From Tubiluchus corallicola (lineage: Eukaryota; Priapulida; Priapulimorpha; Priapulimorphida; Tubiluchidae), in NCBI GenBank assembly GCA_030141605.1, contig JAQGDQ010000094.1, forward strand, positions 186,001 to 250,000: a stretch of 64,000 nt of DNA, read 5' to 3'. Made by a program: the position numbers and the translations under genes. The notes under the pieces were generated by a model, which worked only from the letters and a program-made list of their open reading frames with translations, was not told the origin of the DNA and searched no databases. Shown piece by piece: positions 59,840 to 64,000 of the stretch. Each line of letters opens with the position of its first letter. The first letter of the stretch is position 1.

Positions 59840-60558
59840 TATAAGAACTTTTTATTTTCGAAAACACTGCGTTCTAGTTCTTCACTAAAGTATTTGAAAA
59901 ATGTTTTGTGTTTGAGATTGGGTGGTCTATATATGGTTCCTATTACATAGTTCTCAATGCTGCACCAAACAGATTCAATCTTGCCGGTTCTGATGCCTTT
60001 CATTTCTTGTGGTCTCAGGTGTGAAGGTATATACATCGCAACCCCTCCACCTTTCTTATTTTTACATCTATCTCTTCTTATTAATGTGTGATTAGGTAAT
60101 TCTATAGTGTTGCTAAGTATTTGTTTATGTAGCCAAGTTTCTGTTGTGCCTACAATCAGATTTTCGGTGGCGTGAATTGTATCTTTCAGCAGCCAGTGTT
60201 TTTTGACGAGACTTTGAATATTTATATTTAGAAATTTGATGTTCTTTTTATAAGTAATCATGAATTTTTTTAGCTCATCACTGGTATTATTATTGTTGGT
60301 GTTATTATTATTATTATTTGGCAAAATGGGTCCAGGGTTAGTTGCGATACCACCAAGTATAAGTAGTAAACGAATTATGGTTAAAATGTAAGCCAGTTCA
60401 GAACATGAGTATAGAGTGCTTTCAAATTTAGATGAAATCTGTAATTTTTCCAATTTTTTTAGAGCTACGTATTTTAGATTGACATGACGCATTTGTCTTA
60501 TAGCACTGAGGTACACAACTTTTAAGATGGATACAAATCTTTTTAAAATAAATTGCAT
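59839..60558 (-). CDS. LINE copy 1: 2A-bearing leader plus endonuclease N-terminal half
   Basis: 239-residue frame. Residues 1-57 are basic (RQMRH, KKLEK). Residues 58-70 are hydrophobic (ILTIIRLLLILGG), followed by IATNPGP with NPGP at 74-77 (genomic 60328-60339). An Asn/Thr-rich linker (from an AAT-type repeat) follows. The APE endonuclease begins at FLNINIQSL (Asn), with TTETWL (Glu), RRDR-KKGGGVAMYI and GTIYRPP. The frame ends at a TAA just before MGDFN. A one-base difference in an A-run (about 59844-59850) splits the endonuclease from the downstream frame. NPGP after a hydrophobic leader is the 2A-like arrangement known at the start of some APE LINEs. The usual D-x-E before NPGP is absent here (GIAT), so ribosome-skipping activity is uncertain. 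Confidence 0.8.
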   Translation of the reverse strand: MQFILKRFVSILKVVYLSAIRQMRHVNLKYVALKKLEKLQISSKFESTLYSCSELAYILTIIRLLLILGGIATNPGPILPNNNNNNTNNNNTSDELKKFMITYKKNIKFLNINIQSLVKKHWLLKDTIHATENLIVGTTETWLHKQILSNTIELPNHTLIRRDRCKNKKGGGVAMYIPSHLRPQEMKGIRTGKIESVWCSIENYVIGTIYRPPNLKHKTFFKYFSEELERSVFENKKFL

Positions 60559-60645
60559 AGAGTGTCTTATTCTATCGCTATTTACAGGTACGCTTACGCT
60601 ACATTACGTATATTCTTACGCTAGCTACAGCTAAGTCTGCTACAG
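60559..60645 (-). other. Presumed 5' UTR of LINE copy 1
   Basis: Contains AGCTAAGTCTGCTACAGT at about 60628-60645, repeated directly at about 62001-62018. TTACGCTA is also repeated locally. Confidence 0.35.
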
Positions 60646-60649
60646 TTTT

Positions 60650-61600
60650 TCTTATATGGGCATCGTCAAGATAATCGTATGTTACATGTCCTCCTATAAC
60701 ATGAGAAGTTGGGTTCACATGAATGAATGCGTCTGCACTTGTGAATGTATTTGTCTAACTTTACCCTGGGAACGCTCTTGCGATCTATGGTGGGCAGTTC
60801 CATGTGCAGATGTCACGCGAGATAAGTGTGAATCAGCTCAATTGAATTTGCATCTTTTTCTTCTTCCTGCAGAATTCGCAAACTCTCTGTTGCTATGTTA
60901 AAATTAGTTTCTGCTTTAAGTTTTCCACACGCTTGTTCAATTTTCAACTATTGTTGTCTTAGCGCTTGTTCACTTTGCAACTGTTGTTATTTTAGCCTTT
61001 GTTCACTTTGCAACTGTTCAAGCTTTAGTTTTGCATTATAGGCATCCACCTTTATTTTAACACTTGAACTCAGGCATCGTCGCGAACTTGCTTGTGATGA
61101 ACGAGTGAGGGCGGATCCATGGTCACTACCAAGAGAGGGAACTGCAGGGGACTTGGTTGCCATCTCTGTTGTAGATATGCCTACACACTTGCTCGCACAG
61201 CACTGTACTCACAGCTTTTGCCATCCATGTATTCACATATCTCATCTAATTCATATTGTTCGGTCACTAGTTGCTTCAAAGTCTCACAAGTGTTTAGAAC
61301 CTCCTCATGGGCATTTGTTAATGATCTGCCTTTTCCTTTATTAGCTCAAAATCGGCATTCTGTCGTAGTAGTGACTTCAAAACATTAATCCGTCTTGTCA
61401 TGTAGGCCACTTGACCTGACCTAGTTCTTTTTAACTTTTTAATGTTTTCAGATGGCATCAGAAATTGTTGCCAATCAGGAAACACAGCAGTACCCGTGAC
61501 AGTAGATTCAGCTCCCAGTGGGGTACCCTCACCGCTAATATCATCTGCTTGCTGAGAAATTTCCTTCTTTCTAGACTGCGACATTACTAATTCCACACAG
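60650..61600 (-). pseudogene. Retrotransposon gag-like relic (BEL/Pao-like)
   Basis: The minus frame 61318-61596 reads MSQSRKKEISQ, then KRTRSGQVAYMTRRINVLKS and NADFELIKEKAD. A one-base frame change continues it as NAHEEVLNTCETLKQLV, EQYELDEICEYMDGKSCEY. Further along (about 60850-61060) comes a long helical stretch, LKLEQLQSEQ, SEQALRQQ, ESLRILQEEEKDAN, interrupted by TAA, TAG and TGA. The basic N-terminus, helical repeat and Gln/Glu-rich coil resemble the N-terminal gag region of BEL/Pao retrotransposons, although no zinc knuckle, protease or RT follows. It could alternatively be a retrocopy of a host coiled-coil gene. It lies between two copies of an 18-19 base direct repeat. Confidence 0.45.
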
Positions 61601-62546
61601 CAGGCCCAAAGTTTTACAGCAACATAGCAGTAGTTTGCCTACAATCAGTGTCAACAGCAAAGTAGATCAAGCTCAGCTGTTGTAAAAATAAACTTTCCGT
61701 GGCAAATATCAGCATAATAGTTTAGCCAAGTTAATGATGTAATGACAGAAACGTTCCAACAAAAGTTAATACCACTTAAATACTTTATTGCAACAAAATC
61801 AGCACAGAAATGTCCCATGTTAAGTGTATTAACTTGACTGTTTACAGCACAGGTAAAGAACAGATAGGTGACTGACAGGTAACTCATTGAAAGCTCATCA
61901 AAAACTAAAATTACTAAGTAAATTACATTACTGCCACAGATAAAGCAATATATTGGCGCCACGTAAATGAATTTTATAACTAGATTAACAAAAAATTGCA
62001 GCTAAGTCTGCTACAGTCATCAACAGCACATTTGGTCTATAGAATATACAGTATGTAAGTAACTCATTTTTCACTATTTTCTCCATAATTTTACGAACAC
62101 AGCATTTGTCACTGACAATTTACCCAGAACTAATTAACAAAAAATTTTCCGCGCGACTGAAGCACGGTGTACTCCAAAAATATGTGTTGCTAGTACGACA
62201 ACCGGTATGCTATATTGGAGATCATAGTTTTTGCCATTAAAAGAAAGTACTACTTTAAATTCTAATATAAATTAAAACTGAAAAAAACAATTTGCATCTC
62301 ATAATAATCCTAATAATGACATGATTTTTCTCCACCACAAAGGACTTTTGTGAAGTTATTTCTATCAGTTCTGTAGTCATTACTGTTTTTGTCATGGTCC
62401 TTTTGTTTTGCATATTCGGAAATTCAAACACTTTTGAAATGGCTTATTTAATGAGCCAAGATTTTTTGTTGTAAATTAACAAAAGTGAACATTTAGTGAA
62501 GCCCCTTTCATTTGATAAGCTGTGAAGCCAAGAATCTCTATAATTA
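61601..62546. other. Flank of the gag-like relic, nothing further supported
   Basis: The 103-codon minus frame at 61651-61962 has no recognisable motif and may be untranslated element sequence. The second copy of the direct repeat is at about 62001-62018. Confidence 0.4.
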
Positions 62547-63135
62547 ACGTGTCTCAAGAAATAGCAGTCTGGTGACTAAGTCAGGTAATGTCGTGTCTGT
62601 TCAAACGAAAATGTCAATAGTCTCTAAATGACGCTTCAGCGTCTGTTGCTGTGCATTGTGCAGACAATAATAATGTTATAAAATTCACGCTGTGTCTTGA
62701 GATCACATACTGTAACGGGTGATCTTTCACTCCTTTCCGGAGAATGAATCATCAAAAGCTTTTTCCTGGGGTGGTTTCGTTGCCGCACAAAGATGCAGAC
62801 AAGTGTGCGTGCTCATTATCGACAGTTTGCTTAGTCCTAGTTATGTTTGCAAAGGCAGTGTATTTTTAAATAGGCAGATACATTTCAAATATATAAGAAA
62901 AATAAAACAAAAACATTAAAAAAATTGTTATTACGCTGGCATATAACAGTGTTGCGCCATCTGTGGTAAATTTTAACATTTTTGAAAACCATTGAATTTT
63001 TGGAATTACGTTTAACTTTGTAAAGATAGCAAACCTTGCTTGAATCACTCTTTCATCAAGGTTTCTATTACCGAATTTACAGCATAACCCCATTTACAGC
63101 AACCATGGTATACCCTCACCTGTTGTTGGCAATTT
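62547..63135 (-). repeat. Dispersed repeat, copy B of the inverted pair
   Basis: Inverted counterpart of 52594-53236. Shared landmarks include GGTTTCGTTGCCGC, GTCAATAG-CTCTAAATG-CGCTTC, ATTCGGT-ATAG and GTCAGGTAAT-TCGTGTCTG. The copies face each other across the LINE block. Confidence 0.65.
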
Positions 63136-63927
63136 TAGCATACTCACCTAAATACCGTATACTTACTTCTGTTAAGAGTACAGACCTGTAAACCCAAGTT
63201 ATTGTTTAAGATGTTAATGATTGCGTCATGAAACTAATGTGAGTAATGACGTTCTGGGAATGGTTTTCTTGGGTTATTCATCATTTTATGATTTCACAAA
63301 TTTAAACTGTCATTGGGATATACTTATAACGGCAATGTGTGCTTATGGCTTGTAAAAGTCTGCGGATTCTATTATGAAATTTTGATGTATGGTCCTAAAG
63401 TAAAGCGTGTTGTGGTGTGAACATTAGTCGTGCATAGCAATAAAAAATGAAAAGCAAGTTTTTGCGGACTGGATTATTTAATTTTGATTAAAATCTTTAT
63501 TTGAGACTTTTATATGGTGAAATCAAGCTCCAAAAAATACCCTGTCTATCAAAATTAAGTAATACCGCACTGGTGAGCATGGGTTCAATGCTCGCTCTGA
63601 GCGGTTTCGTTCACCATACTTGTTCTAACTGTTTACTTCGTTGAGGTAGGATGTGTTCACATCTCAGCTGGTTCACTCTTGCAGGATACACTTCATGTTG
63701 AACCAAATTCCGATCCTGCCACACTCATCACATTAAGTAAGCACTTACATTGAGTGACGGATTCTATTTGCAGTGTACCGAGCTGTGTCAAGAACAAAGA
63801 TTAGCACACATAAAAAGAGAGCAGAATCACAAAAATTAGACTAAATTTTTAAAACAGAGATGTTTGACTGAACGGGATTCACAATCTTTCTGACGTTAGT
63901 ACAAAAAGCGTGAATATTACATTCCAG
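63136..63927. other. Intergenic, nothing supported
   Basis: No exon or array. The last bases form the polypyrimidine/acceptor region of the candidate exon at 63928. Confidence 0.4.
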
Positions 63928-64000
63928 AAAGCTTCACAAAGACTTGGATAAGATAGAGCGGAGAGCAAGACGTCGTGAACAGGAGAGCAAGCCTCGGCAG
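63928..64000 (+). CDS. Candidate partial exon, highly charged, running off the window
   Basis: After a good acceptor (ATTACATTCCAG, AG 63926-63927) only one frame is open. It reads KLHKDLDKIERRARRREQES and on to the window end, very rich in Lys, Arg and Glu and more GC-rich than the preceding kilobase. It would start in phase 2, like the other introns seen here. Too short to identify; a coiled-coil or nuclear protein would fit. Confidence 0.3.

Noticed and set aside
1-64000. CRISPR arrays, operons, bacterial promoters and ribosome binding sites
   Set aside because: Nothing of the kind; introns, LINEs and AATAAA signals show animal nuclear DNA.

Overview
The window is animal nuclear DNA: AT-rich, gene-poor, with GT-AG introns, AATAAA signals, long microsatellites and many decayed LINE, Penelope-like and SINE copies. 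Secreted Gly/Tyr-rich proteins of a shell-matrix or structural type, together with these retroelements, suggest a marine invertebrate, most likely a lophotrochozoan such as a mollusc. This is an inference from style; no diagnostic marker gene is present.

Host genes. (1) Two paralogous secreted Gly/Tyr-rich protein genes lie in tandem on the + strand (CDS 1741..2159 + 2957..3056 and 7579..7853 + 8957..9614). I rebuilt both from splice sites. They share a module ending KKRGY-D/E-YDY, cut by a phase-2 intron at the same position, and continuing into GH-Y--PR-LY-YD. The second gene then adds a long GIGG/GYGG tail. (2) A small secreted pro-peptide-like gene (44931..45199 + 46664..46748) ends in CCESCF and also has a phase-2 intron. 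(3) Two weaker orphan exon candidates are at 48126..48337 and at the right edge (63928 onward).

Mobile DNA. 10.9-15.6 kb is a graveyard of LINE ORF1, LINE RT and Penelope-like (RT plus GIY-YIG) fragments. More LINE relics are at 40.7-41.3 kb and 43.6-44.4 kb. The best preserved elements are two related but diverged APE-type LINEs on the minus strand at 53.8-57.3 kb and 57.5-60.6 kb. Both carry an N-terminal hydrophobic leader followed by a 2A-like NPGP motif. A gag-like relic lies at 60.65-61.6 kb. A roughly 600 bp inverted repeat (52.6-53.24 kb and 62.55-63.13 kb) brackets the whole block. Other repeats are a foldback element family (5.3-6.2 kb and 45.37-45.7 kb), a TIR element at 23.1-23.8 kb, tRNA-related SINEs, a TTAGG-type array and several compound microsatellites.

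Most of 16.3-43.5 kb and 49-52.5 kb holds no gene that I can support. Exons were inferred by eye from splice consensus, reading frame and paralogy, without transcripts.
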